Shown piece after piece: positions 1-9,493 of a stretch of 64,000 nt of DNA (position 1 is the stretch's first letter; the number at the start of each line of letters is the position of its first letter). The position numbers and the translations under genes were made by a program. Where the stretch lies: contig NC_041003.1 in NCBI RefSeq assembly GCF_004193775.1, positions 42,599,611 to 42,663,610 of the forward strand. The letters are read 5' to 3'. The notes beneath the pieces are model-generated. The model worked only from the letters and a program-made list of their open reading frames with translations. It was not told where the DNA came from and ran no database searches. The DNA comes from Glycine soja. Lineage: Eukaryota; Streptophyta; Magnoliopsida; Fabales; Fabaceae.

Positions 1-2
1 CA

Positions 3-641
3 TCCGGTGAAACTCATCTTCTTGCAGAGTTAAAAGGAACAATGTGGTCTATGATGAACTCTGACTGGATGCTACAGATAAAAAAGACCAGCGCTGAAGA
101 TCATAAACGTGTATTTGAACTCACAGGCACTCGGAAGGTAACCTTGTTATTCTTGTCTTTAGATTCTTAAATCTATACCTAGTGTAGACTGTAGAGTTCT
201 TGTGCTAGACATGCATTCATCTAAGGTTCAATATTATGTTCATCTTAACATTGGTGTTTTTTCCCAGGTGATTATTTTTCCAGGTAGAAAATTGGAGTAT
301 GGAACAAGATACTACCGAAATGAAAAAGGAAATTGCTTCATGACAGCAGTAGAATTCTCTGGAACACATCCTTATGGAAAAGCAGTGGCTTTGATGGATT
401 TGGCAAATGGATTTCTGGAGGTATTGTACTTGTTCAGCAAAAAACAGCACCATTTATTATTGATTTATCTTCTTCATACCTAACATCACTAGTTTGTGTC
501 TGTTTTAAAATTTGTTTGTTTGGTGAACAGATCAAGGAAGAGTGGCTGGTCTTGCCTGCCTTATTGTCTGCATTTGTTCTCTCTAATAATTTTCCTGATT
601 TCAGTAATGAGACTGAGAAGGCGAATGGGACTAATGCATAA
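3..641 (+). CDS. 3' end (last three exons) of an unrecognised gene
   Basis: Three exons join in one frame: 3-137, 268-420 and 531-641, with GT-AG introns at 138-267 and 421-530, both phase 0. Together they give 132 residues ending in TAA at 639-641; the 5' part lies outside the window. The first exon contains LAELKGTMWSMMNSDWMLQI, the second VIIFPGRKLEYGTRYYRNEK and HPYGKAVALMDLANGFLE, the third a hydrophobic stretch WLVLPALLSAFVLSNN followed by a polar tail. I do not recognise the family. Alternating short hydrophobic strands followed by one C-terminal hydrophobic helix would fit a beta-barrel domain closed by a helix (tubby-like or LURP-one-like), but that is a guess from pattern only. The clean frame across two introns makes a real gene likely. 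Confidence 0.75.
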
Positions 642-786
642 AAGAAAACCAGAAAAGCTGCCGAAAAATACAGTTGGCAAATGTTATGTTACGTTCCTTT
701 CCTCTAGAAAAATCCCAGGATAGGAAACTGGTCCATAGTGACTACTATTTAATGTGCCTCGTTTGTCGGCCAAGCACACTTTATAC

Positions 787-792
787 AATAAA
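787..792 (+). promoter_or_regulatory. Candidate polyadenylation signal of the first gene
   Basis: AATAAA lies about 145 bases after the stop codon of the upstream gene, in a plausible 3' untranslated region (642 to about 830). Confidence 0.45.
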
Positions 793-829
793 AAAATTCT
801 TGGAAGTTTAGACAATAGACCTGTGTACG

Positions 830-1895
830 GTAGGGTCACTTTTTAAGGTACTAACACCTTGGTGTAATCAGTTTTAGACTTTAGTTTTAACTTTGACACA
901 AATCATTTGTAGCGGATTTTATGTTGTTGGGTTTGGCTTAAAGAATAAAAATAAAGAATATGAAAATAATTTATATATATATATATATATATATTTAAAT
1001 TAAAGTGAAATGTAAAAAAGATATGAGTTTCACATGATATCCACAAACTTTTTCTTATATTTTTTTCTTCTCTTTCTAAATCAAACACAACATTACAATA
1101 TTCAAGACCAACTAATCTAGCTTATAATGTATCTACCTTACCCAATTATGTACCCGTAAAAACTAAAAAAGTGTCGCCAGAATTTTAAATAAATAAAGGT
1201 ATTATTCTTTTTTGTAGAAGGGACATTGTCCCGCTGCACAGCACAAAGATATATGCATTCTAAAATATTTTATCAAATCCAGTTGGAATTCATGTTATTT
1301 TATCTTTTCTGTCTCTGAAAGGACAAAAGTGATTTCAACCCCCAAGCGTGTGTTGTGTTGTTTATGGAATTATGGGTTCGCCAAAGTCCAAACTATTGTA
1401 TTTTTTTTTCCTATTATATTATATCAAAATATAAACGAGAACTTGGTTTAGAAAAATATATACTATTATTAACGAGAATATTAATTTCTCTTGCCTATCA
1501 ATGGCAGACAAGCATTACGTCAAAAACATTGAGCTAGTCAGACACAGAACATCATACTTTTTAGTTATACCTTTGTTAATGGTTTAATTTTATACTATCA
1601 AGAAAAAAGAGCACAATAAACAATTAGCGACAAACATGGATGGAACACAATGAAAAATTGCAAGAATAAAGGAGACAATTAGTCAATCAATCACTGATAC
1701 GAAAATCAGCAATGTACTGATTTGAAAGTAATTACACTTCCAAAAACAATTCCTGAACTGAATTCCTCCACTTCACCACCTATGCACAAGAAACAATGCC
1801 CAAACCAATATTCCAAACAAGTTAAAAAAAAAAACTGAAAAACCAATATCAGTACCCGAGCACTATGCCACAAAAACGAACAAATGAAACGACCT
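830..1895. other. Intergenic stretch between two convergent genes
   Basis: AT-rich sequence holding the 3' flanks of the genes on both sides. It includes an (AT)n run at 971-994. No open frame here has coding character. The end nearest 1895 should contain the 3' untranslated region of the PB1 gene on the minus strand. Confidence 0.5.
971..994. repeat. (AT)n microsatellite
   Basis: Uninterrupted TA dinucleotide run of about 24 bases. Confidence 0.9.
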
Positions 1896-2975
1896 TTATA
1901 TCCTTCCGTCACCACCGTGCACCGCCGCACCAACCTTCGAATGCGAAACCGGACCGGGTGCGTGAACCAGATAAACCGGTTGACCAACCGGCCCAGTAAC
2001 GGGCCGAACCGCTTGAAACATTCCAGAAGGAGTCTGAATGAGATAAATCTCATTCCCCGTAGTAGCAAACGCCAGCGAATAACCCGCGTTATTATTATTC
2101 CTCTCCTGCATGAACGACACCGTTCCAGTAACCGAACCAGGATGAACGAATTGCGCGTGTGCGTGTGCGTGTGCATGCGCCACTAACGGCGTCATTTTCT
2201 CCGCGTTCTTCTGGGCATAACAGTCGCCCCCGCCGTTAACGCCGTAAACCCTACCCTTATTGTTATTATCATCTTCCTCTATCTTCATTTTCCGTTGCAG
2301 AAGTTGTTTACTGTTGTTCTCATTCTCAATCTGAGGTTCGGCTTCACGATCCTCGGGAAAACACTCCGAGTCCTTCGCCAGAGCATCCTCCGCCGCCGGC
2401 TTGTCGAGTCCGAACAGAAAATCCGGATTCGCCGTCGCCGGAGGCGGCGGCGGAGAATCTTCTGGAACGTGAACGGAATTGAGAGCGTCGACGAACCACT
2501 GGCGCTCGGATTTGGATTCGGTTGGAGCGAAATTGCAGTTGTTGTGGAGAGGGAAGAGGAAGAGACGGAGGCGCGCAGGTCTAGGTGAGGCGCGGGAGAG
2601 GCGATCGTACTCGATCATCATCTGGTGGAGGTCGTCGTCGTTGGTGACGGAGATCAAGGCGTCGAGATCTTCCCCGGGGAGCTGGTACTTGAAGAAGGAG
2701 AGGTTGGAGGGGGTGTTGTTGGCGAGGGAGGAGAGCTTGGCGATGAGGGAGGGGAACTTGACGTGGCGGTCGACGGCGAGGATCTTGGTGTCGCCGGAGA
2801 CGTAGGTGAGGTGGTTGTCGTGGGGGCGGGGCTGGATGCTGCCACCGAAGCTGCACATGAGCTTGACCTTGGGAGGGGCGTCGTCCAAGGAAGGCTGGCG
2901 GCGGTGGTGGTGGTGGTTGTTGTTGTTGTCGGCGTCGGGGTCGCGGGAGCGAGGGGAGGAGTCGCGGGAATCCAT
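1896..2975 (-). CDS. PB1-domain protein, single exon
   Basis: An uninterrupted 359-residue frame. Residues 36-143 form a PB1 (Phox/Bem1p) domain. It opens with KVKLMCSFGG, the usual first strand with a basic lysine, and carries the acidic OPCA-type motif YQLPGEDLDALISVTNDDDL at 97-116. The family mediates protein-protein contacts through PB1 heterodimers; many plant members are of unknown function. The N-terminus is low-complexity (Asn and His runs at about 17-24). Residues 144-262 are charged and probably disordered. A His-Ala repeat lies at 267-274, encoded by an alternating dinucleotide tract. The C-terminal part is Val/Pro/Gly-rich. The region is GC-rich on both strands, so several long antisense frames are shadows. 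The start ATG (2975-2973) follows a typical leader. Confidence 0.9.
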   Translation of the reverse strand: MDSRDSSPRSRDPDADNNNNHHHHRRQPSLDDAPPKVKLMCSFGGSIQPRPHDNHLTYVSGDTKILAVDRHVKFPSLIAKLSSLANNTPSNLSFFKYQLPGEDLDALISVTNDDDLHQMMIEYDRLSRASPRPARLRLFLFPLHNNCNFAPTESKSERQWFVDALNSVHVPEDSPPPPPATANPDFLFGLDKPAAEDALAKDSECFPEDREAEPQIENENNSKQLLQRKMKIEEDDNNNKGRVYGVNGGGDCYAQKNAEKMTPLVAHAHAHAHAQFVHPGSVTGTVSFMQERNNNNAGYSLAFATTGNEIYLIQTPSGMFQAVRPVTGPVGQPVYLVHAPGPVSHSKVGAAVHGGDGRI

Positions 2976-2986
2976 AGAGGAGGTGC

Positions 2987-2994
2987 TAGGGTTT
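2987..2994 (-). promoter_or_regulatory. Telo-box-like motif in the leader of the PB1 gene
   Basis: AAACCCTA on the minus strand, about 12 bases before the ATG. This motif (telo-box) is common in 5' regions of plant genes active in growing tissue. The match is exact but short, so function is inferred. Confidence 0.35.
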
Positions 2995-3230
2995 CGGAGG
3001 GAATTGGGGAAATGAATTTGAAGAGAGTGTGTGGGAGTGGACTCAGTGGAGTGGTTGTTGGAAGAGTGTGGGTTTACATATTATGGTAGGCATGATGGGG
3101 AGCAAAGGGGGACGAAGAAAAAAAAAAAGTGACAGATTCAGCTGAGTTGGATGCCCATTAATTATATGCCGCGTGAGGTTAGTTTAATACTCATGTATAT
3201 ATATAGTATCGAAAAAAAAAAAAGCCAAAA

Positions 3231-3497
3231 ATCGTAAATTTGATCCCATAATTTGTTTCCAATTTTGATTTTGGTTCTCTTTTAAGAAATAATGCATTTC
3301 ATCTTCTATGATGTCGAAATCCAATTAGAATATGACACGTCACAACCATTCTCCAATAAGAACGACGTCATAGTCAGCATTCTATTGTAATAGTTAACAA
3401 GATTATTGAATAAAATAGGAGGATAAAATTTGTCAATCATTTTAAAAGAGGACCAAAATTGAAATTGAAGATAAATTGGATGATCAATAATTTTTTC
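3231..3497. repeat. Inverted-repeat MITE-like element
   Basis: The arm at about 3235-3290 (containing GATTTTGGTTCTCTTTTA) is the imperfect inverse of the arm at about 3440-3497 (containing AAAAGAGGACCAAAATTGAA). This is the layout of a small non-autonomous MULE-type element. No clear target duplication was found because both flanks are A-rich. Confidence 0.5.
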
Positions 3498-6400
3498 AAA
3501 AAAAAAAGTTTATGTATGTGTATATAGTAATCCCTTTGTTACTATATATAAAATTAATTATTTATTTCATCCGAATTAAGAAAATATTATTTTAATTAAT
3601 AATAATAAATTTATTTTAAATTTATACTTTTTTTTAAAATGATTTATTATTAATAATTTTTCAATATATTTTATTTTTCTTTTAATAAATGAGTTTTAAT
3701 TTAAAAATAATCAATGTAGATTGAATATTATAAAAAGAAGATATTATTTCAAACTTAATCTTATAAGCAATCAAAAGATTATAACAATTCACTGTTTAAC
3801 CAATTAAAGTTAAACTCCTTAACATATCTATATAGTATATTTTGCTGGAAACAAAAATATGAATGTACTTCATATTTTATCATATTAATAACTAATAATG
3901 AAAAATGAATACAAAAGTGTATACCACATTCGTCTTATGCTTTTTATTCCTTATAAAATTGTTAACTTTAGATTCTACTAATTTATTTCTCATGTAAACT
4001 TTTGATGATCATATCAAAGTTTAACTCAATTAATTAAATATAAATATATTATTATAAATCTTTTTGGTATTTATCTTTGATTCTTAAACATAAAAAAATA
4101 ACCATATTATTATTATTATTTAATTATAAATAGTCATAAGTTTGTTAAGTTTTTAATAATTGTCTTAAATCAATTTAAAAAATTTAATTAGTTAATAATA
4201 TAAAAGTAAAAATATAAAATTTAGTTTCAGTTTAAAAGGCACGTACAATAGTGTAATTTTTTTTCATTATTAATTCATAAAAAATCATTTGAGATATGAC
4301 TTTTGAAGTAGTAATTATTTAAAAGCCAATAAATTTATCATATAAGTTGGCTTATGATCAATGATAATATAATTTTTTATATTTTTACTATTTATAAATT
4401 ATAGTATACAGTATAATAAATTTATTAATTTGTAATAGCCATATTAAAAAACATATACAAAATAATTTTAAATTAATTAATTATAGAAAAACTTAAACTA
4501 ATAATACACTAAATTCTATAATAATACTTTTCTACCTAATACGTTATGTGTATAAGTCAATGACCTAAAAACATAGAATGTTATTTTATTAAAAAATAGA
4601 AAGTTTTTATTTTAGATTTGATTCATTTTATTTAGACGGATTAAAATTATTAAAAAAATCCCTTTAAGTTATAGAGAAAAAGGGTTATATATTATAGTAA
4701 GAAGTTTTACATAATTATTTAATCTCAATTTAACATGTATGCTAAACTTGATGATGATTTTTAAAATTATTATTTTAAAATAACTGAAATGGTGACGTGT
4801 GATTGGATAACGATATAAAATTATTTTATATTTTCAATTAAATTTTAGTTATAACATAAATAGATTTCAAAGATTTAAATTTGACACTACAAATTAAATT
4901 ATAATGATTTTTTTTGACATAAAGTTATAATGATCTTCTATGAGTTAATTTTCGATTTCAATATAAAAATACGTTTTTATTTTTAGCTCATTATCCTAGT
5001 ATCTATATGCATAATATAAAAGATCCAATAAATTTATTGAAGATTTTTTTATATATTTATGAAAAAAATATTTTAAAATGCATTTGATTTTAAATTTTGA
5101 TAAAAATTAATTTTAAACAATTAATATTTAAATTTCGTATTTATATTTAAAACTAATATTTCACAAGTAAAATGAAAAAATAAACATGATATTGATGATT
5201 TATGTATCTTAAGTCAATTTTATTTAATACAAATTTAAAAGCTTATGTATATTTAAGACCAACTATTTTAAGATGAGGCTACTTTCAAATTCAACGGCAT
5301 TTGTGAAAAATATCAAAATATATTATGTTGTATGGCATTCCTTCACCGTGATTCCGAAGCATGAAAGAAGTTAACAAAAGGATACACATAAATCAATTAA
5401 ATATTTTGAATGATATATTAACATTTAAATCACTATTTTTTAATAATACTCCATCCATTAATCAATTAATTAACTATCATCCCAAAAAAAATGTATATTG
5501 TCTAATAAGTTATTATATGAAATGAATTTAATTAGAATGTATTGGAAAATATATTATTATTTAATGACTAAGAGAGCCTTACCTGATGTGTGAGTTATTG
5601 TAAATTTATTGGTATCTTTAGTAAAAAAAAATTTATTGATATTTATCTTTAATATTTGAATAAAAATTATTATTATTATTCAATTATAATTTATCATGTA
5701 TTAAAATTTATATTTGAGATAATTTAAATTAAGGCTAATTTCAAATCACATATCACAAAAATGAATGAATTATCTTATATCACATATTGTGAATCTTTGA
5801 GTTATGTCACTGCCTCAATAAGAGGTTTATTAAAAAAAAAATATAAGAGATTTGTATTGATATAAAGAGGGATAAGAGGGAAGCTAACTAAGAAATTTTA
5901 TAGATTTTTTTTTTATAAAAAAAAGAAAAAATAAAGGTAAGTAATAAATGAAAGTTTAATAAGCATATATATTAACAATGCAAATTTTTTATATTCTCAA
6001 TCAGTAAAAATTAATCATATATATGAATTTTGAATAATTATTATAAAGATAAACAAATTATTCATACATAGTGAATGGAAATATGCAAGACTTTTCTTAA
6101 TTATATATAAAATTATTTTAAATTATTATTTTTAAAAAAAATTGAGTTTTAGTTTAGAAAAAGATAAAAAAAAAATAAATGAAAAGATATATTAGATTAA
6201 GAAAATTAAGTATATAAATAAAGAAAAAGGAAAGATAATTCAAGATGGATATGGTTGAGATTTTGGGAGAGATTTTTAGCTAGTTTTAGGAGTAGTATAT
6301 GAAATACATTTCTAAAGAAAAAGAAAATAGAATATTAAAAATGTTTAATTAAGATATTTTTGAAATCATGTATTAAAAGTGGTAGAATGAAGAGACACTC

Positions 6401-6517
6401 AAAATATGACTCGATAGAGTGTCAAAAATATGTTGTAGTTGTTAGCACATACTTACCTTAAAGTCAAGAGAATCATTGTACAATAACAATAACAATACAC
6501 TTTTTTTATTTTTTTAA
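3498..6517. other. AT-rich intergenic region, no gene seen
   Basis: About 3 kb of very AT-rich sequence with short poly-A and poly-T runs. No open frame above 60 residues and no recognisable domain on either strand. It separates the divergently oriented promoter side of the PB1 gene from the transposon cluster. Confidence 0.5.
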
Positions 6518-6647
6518 GAGAGAAATGCTAACGTCGCTCTATTTGACACTCTTTCTAAAACTCTTATGTGATTTTTAACAATTTTCAACTAATCAGATAA
6601 AGAGTGTTGGAAAGACAGTGTTAGAGACAATGTTGCTAGCATTTATC
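6518..6647. mobile_element. Small MITE next to the MULE
   Basis: The termini GAGAGAAATGCTAAC and, inverted, GATAAATGCTAGC pair imperfectly. Internal segments also pair (TTGACACTCTTTC against GAAAGACAGTGTTAGAG). The sequence TTTTTAA occurs directly before and after the element (6511-6517 and 6648-6654) and may be the target duplication. About 130 bp, non-coding. Confidence 0.5.
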
Positions 6648-6701
6648 TTTTTAATATCATCAAAGTTTCTCATGATTCCACTAATAAAGAGTAAAACAAA
6701 C

Positions 6702-6851
6702 TGCCAAAGTATGTTTTTAGTTCCTACAAAATTGGTAAAGTTTATTTTTGGTCGTTATAAATTTTTTTGTTTATTTTTTGTCCTTGTAAAATCAAAATAT
6801 GTGATTTTTTGGCCCAAAGTTAGGTGTGGTGAAATTCGATCCTACGTTCTG
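6702..6851. repeat. Left terminal inverted repeat of the MULE
   Basis: Pairs with 13561-13710 over about 150 bases with scattered mismatches. The outer end reads TGCCAAAGTATG against GGCAAAAATATG at the other terminus. Confidence 0.8.
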
Positions 6852-8592
6852 TTTGAGTTTCCACATCAGCCACTCCGTTAGGCATCTGAACATCAACATG
6901 TGTTAAGTTTTCATTGGTTTTATTGAGGTTGCACGTTGACCACTTCGTGGTTGTTGTTTGGAAGCCAACAACAATTTCATTTTCGTTTGTAAGCCAAAGT
7001 AGATGAAGATTCGTGTTAGAGAGAGGTTCCTAAGAGAGAATTTATAGTGGTTCCAAGTAGTTCAACCTGGTTATATTGGTGGTCCCAAACATGAAGAAGG
7101 TAATTTTTTTTTAGTTTTACAGTCTGTTTGGGATTTTTTCGTGGTTTCTCGAATTCAAAATGGGTTAAGGTTAGTAGGTTTTGAGGGAGGTTAGGATTCA
7201 TGTGTGTTCTAGGTGTGATTGGGGTTGTGCGAGATCAAAATGGATGGTTTAAGGGGTTAGGGTTTTTCTGAACACGAATTGGGTAGTGGTGGTGGGAGCT
7301 CAAATTTTGTATGATTTGAACAATTTGGGGTATGGTTCGTTTTGAATGTAAATTGTGTAGTGATGTGTGGGTTCAAATTCTGTACGGTTAAGTTTTGAAT
7401 TTTTTTTTCTATGTTTGACCTTTGTATTTTATTTATGTTGTGGCATTTGATTTGATGATAGTTGACATTATAATTTTGTTGAACATGGATAAGGATGAGA
7501 TTTTCTATTGTAGTTCACTTGATGGAGGCATGGGTATATAAACTGACATTGAAGTGGGAGGGTAAAAGGAGCATGCTTATCATAATCTTCATATTGACAC
7601 ATGGTCATACTTTGAAATTTTGTGGCTGATGAAGGGCCTTAAATATAGTGTTACTAGTGGGATTAAAATATTTTGAAAAGGAAAATATGTTGATTATGAC
7701 TCCCTAAGAGATTTGGTGACTGATCAAGACACACTGGATTGGGCAAACTATGCTTTGGAGCATAAATGTGAAGATCATATTTATATGGTGCCTGGTGTTT
7801 CTTAACATGAAGAAGTTAGTGGATTTTATATGTTAGAACATACACCAACATCCCTAATTCTGAAAACTACAATGAAGTGACCAATAATGTTGTCAATAAG
7901 GAAGTAATCAATGGTTAAGATTTTGTTGAAGTGTATTTTGAAGGTTATGATTTTGACTTAGAGTATGGTATAAATGATGTTTTTGAATGGGATGTTGGTC
8001 TAGATAATGGTCAGTCATTTGTGAAGCAGAAACCAAATAAGAAGGTGGTTGTTGAGGATCCTTTTGAGATGCCTAGTGACAATGAAGTCGACCCACCACA
8101 TTTGTATACACATCCTAAATTTAGGGAAATGTATCATTTAGAGATTGGTTATGACATTAAAGAGTTATATGTTGGATTTCCCCTACGGTTACTTTTTGTT
8201 CTACTTTTTCTTCGTACAAATATATTAAAGGGAAATCCGGTTTACTGGAAAGCGCATCGAATAGTCAAGTATTTAAAAATTAAAACGGATGAATCCGAGT
8301 ATCGAACACAGGGAACTAATGTTAGCCTAAGTTAAGTTCAGAAATGAAGCATTGTTGAGAGAACATGTATGATTGATAATTTCAAACAGAATTTAAACTA
8401 AACATTTATGCTAAAAACTATAAAATGCAAAGTAAGTAAAAGTGACAGTAGTACGTAGAAATGTTGGGTCTTTCTAACAAACAAGCTAATGCATATAAAT
8501 ATATTTATCTAATCAATCATGCTCTTGTGTTCTATGTTGTAGCCTAAATTACTAAACCTCAATCCCTCGTCAGATCGAATCAATCCAAGCTT

Positions 8593-8850
8593 CGTCCTCA
8601 GATCCCTCTTGTTGGACTAGGCCCAATTTAGACGACCCTCTTAGGTTTAGACTAACTTAAACTGAGTTTCGTCCGTAGATCCCTCTTGTAAGACTAGACT
8701 CAGCTCAAGCATCTTACGAAAGTTTAGCCTAATTTAGCCTAAGCTTCGTCCGTAGATCCCTCTTTTAAGACTAGGCCTAGACTAAACAACATTATTGTAA
8801 CAACATAATTAAAACCAAAACTTAATCTGCAGATCCCTCTTGTAAGACTA
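8593..8850. repeat. Four interspersed copies of a ~25-bp motif in the solo LTR
   Basis: A motif close to GTAGATCCCTCTTGTAAGAC recurs at about 8593-8621, 8670-8698, 8747-8775 and 8827-8850, separated by 48-52-base spacers of related but looser sequence. GATCCCTCTT is present in all four. Confidence 0.8.
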
Positions 8851-9263
8851 AGTTTCAATCCTGCTTCAATCAAGTTCTAAGGCAATAGTACATTTCCCAA
8901 TGCTAAAGTCACCTAACTATGCACACAAATGGATGATCAGACCAAAAGCATACAAACATTAAGCATTGAAGGAAGCATTGAACACATAAAACATAATCAA
9001 TTAGATATTAAGTATTTACATCAGCTGTTCATTAGAAATCCCCAACTAGGGTGTTTAGCCAACCATTACAGAAGAAACCCTAACAATAATAAGCTTACAA
9101 AACCTAGGTATCTCTGCAAAAGTTGCTCCTCTTGCTGCCTCCAGAACTCTATTCCCGAAATAGGCACTGTGGTGTGTTGTGGAATTCTGTGCCCTGGCCC
9201 TTCTTCAAGTTCTTACCTTAATTCTGCACAAGATAGGCTTTAAATAGGCTTTGAATTCGCGAC

Positions 9264-9493
9264 ATTGTGCTTAGCGCCACCCTCGCGCTTAGTGCGAGTA
9301 AGTGGGTTTGAGCTTAGCGCCAGTTCGTGCACTGAGCCTGGCTGAAGACAACTGCTGCGCTTAGCGCACTGATCTCGCGCTTAGTGCGCGACCTTGATAT
9401 TGATGCCCTGCCAAATTCTTCTATTGCGCTAAGCGCGCTGAAATTGCGCTTAGCGGTGAATGCGCGCTTAGCCCACTGATGAGCTAAGCTCAA
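9264..9493. repeat. Array of GCGCTTAGCGC-type palindromes in the solo LTR
   Basis: About nine variants of the core GCGCTTAGCGC (GTGCTTAGCGC, GCGCTTAGTGCG, GCGCTAAGCGCG, GAGCTAAGCTC and others) occur in about 230 bases, in both orientations of the near-palindrome. The stretch is CpG-rich and contrasts sharply with its AT-rich surroundings. Confidence 0.85.

Noticed and set aside
2295..3089. Several long + strand frames opposite the PB1 gene
   Set aside because: They are shadows of the GC-rich coding strand: compositionally extreme (runs of Arg, Val, Gly) and without domains, while the minus-strand frame holds a full PB1 domain.
8929..9243. 104-residue frame inside the solo LTR
   Set aside because: It lies in the middle of an LTR defined by exact ends, has no recognisable domain and overlaps the region leading into the palindrome array.
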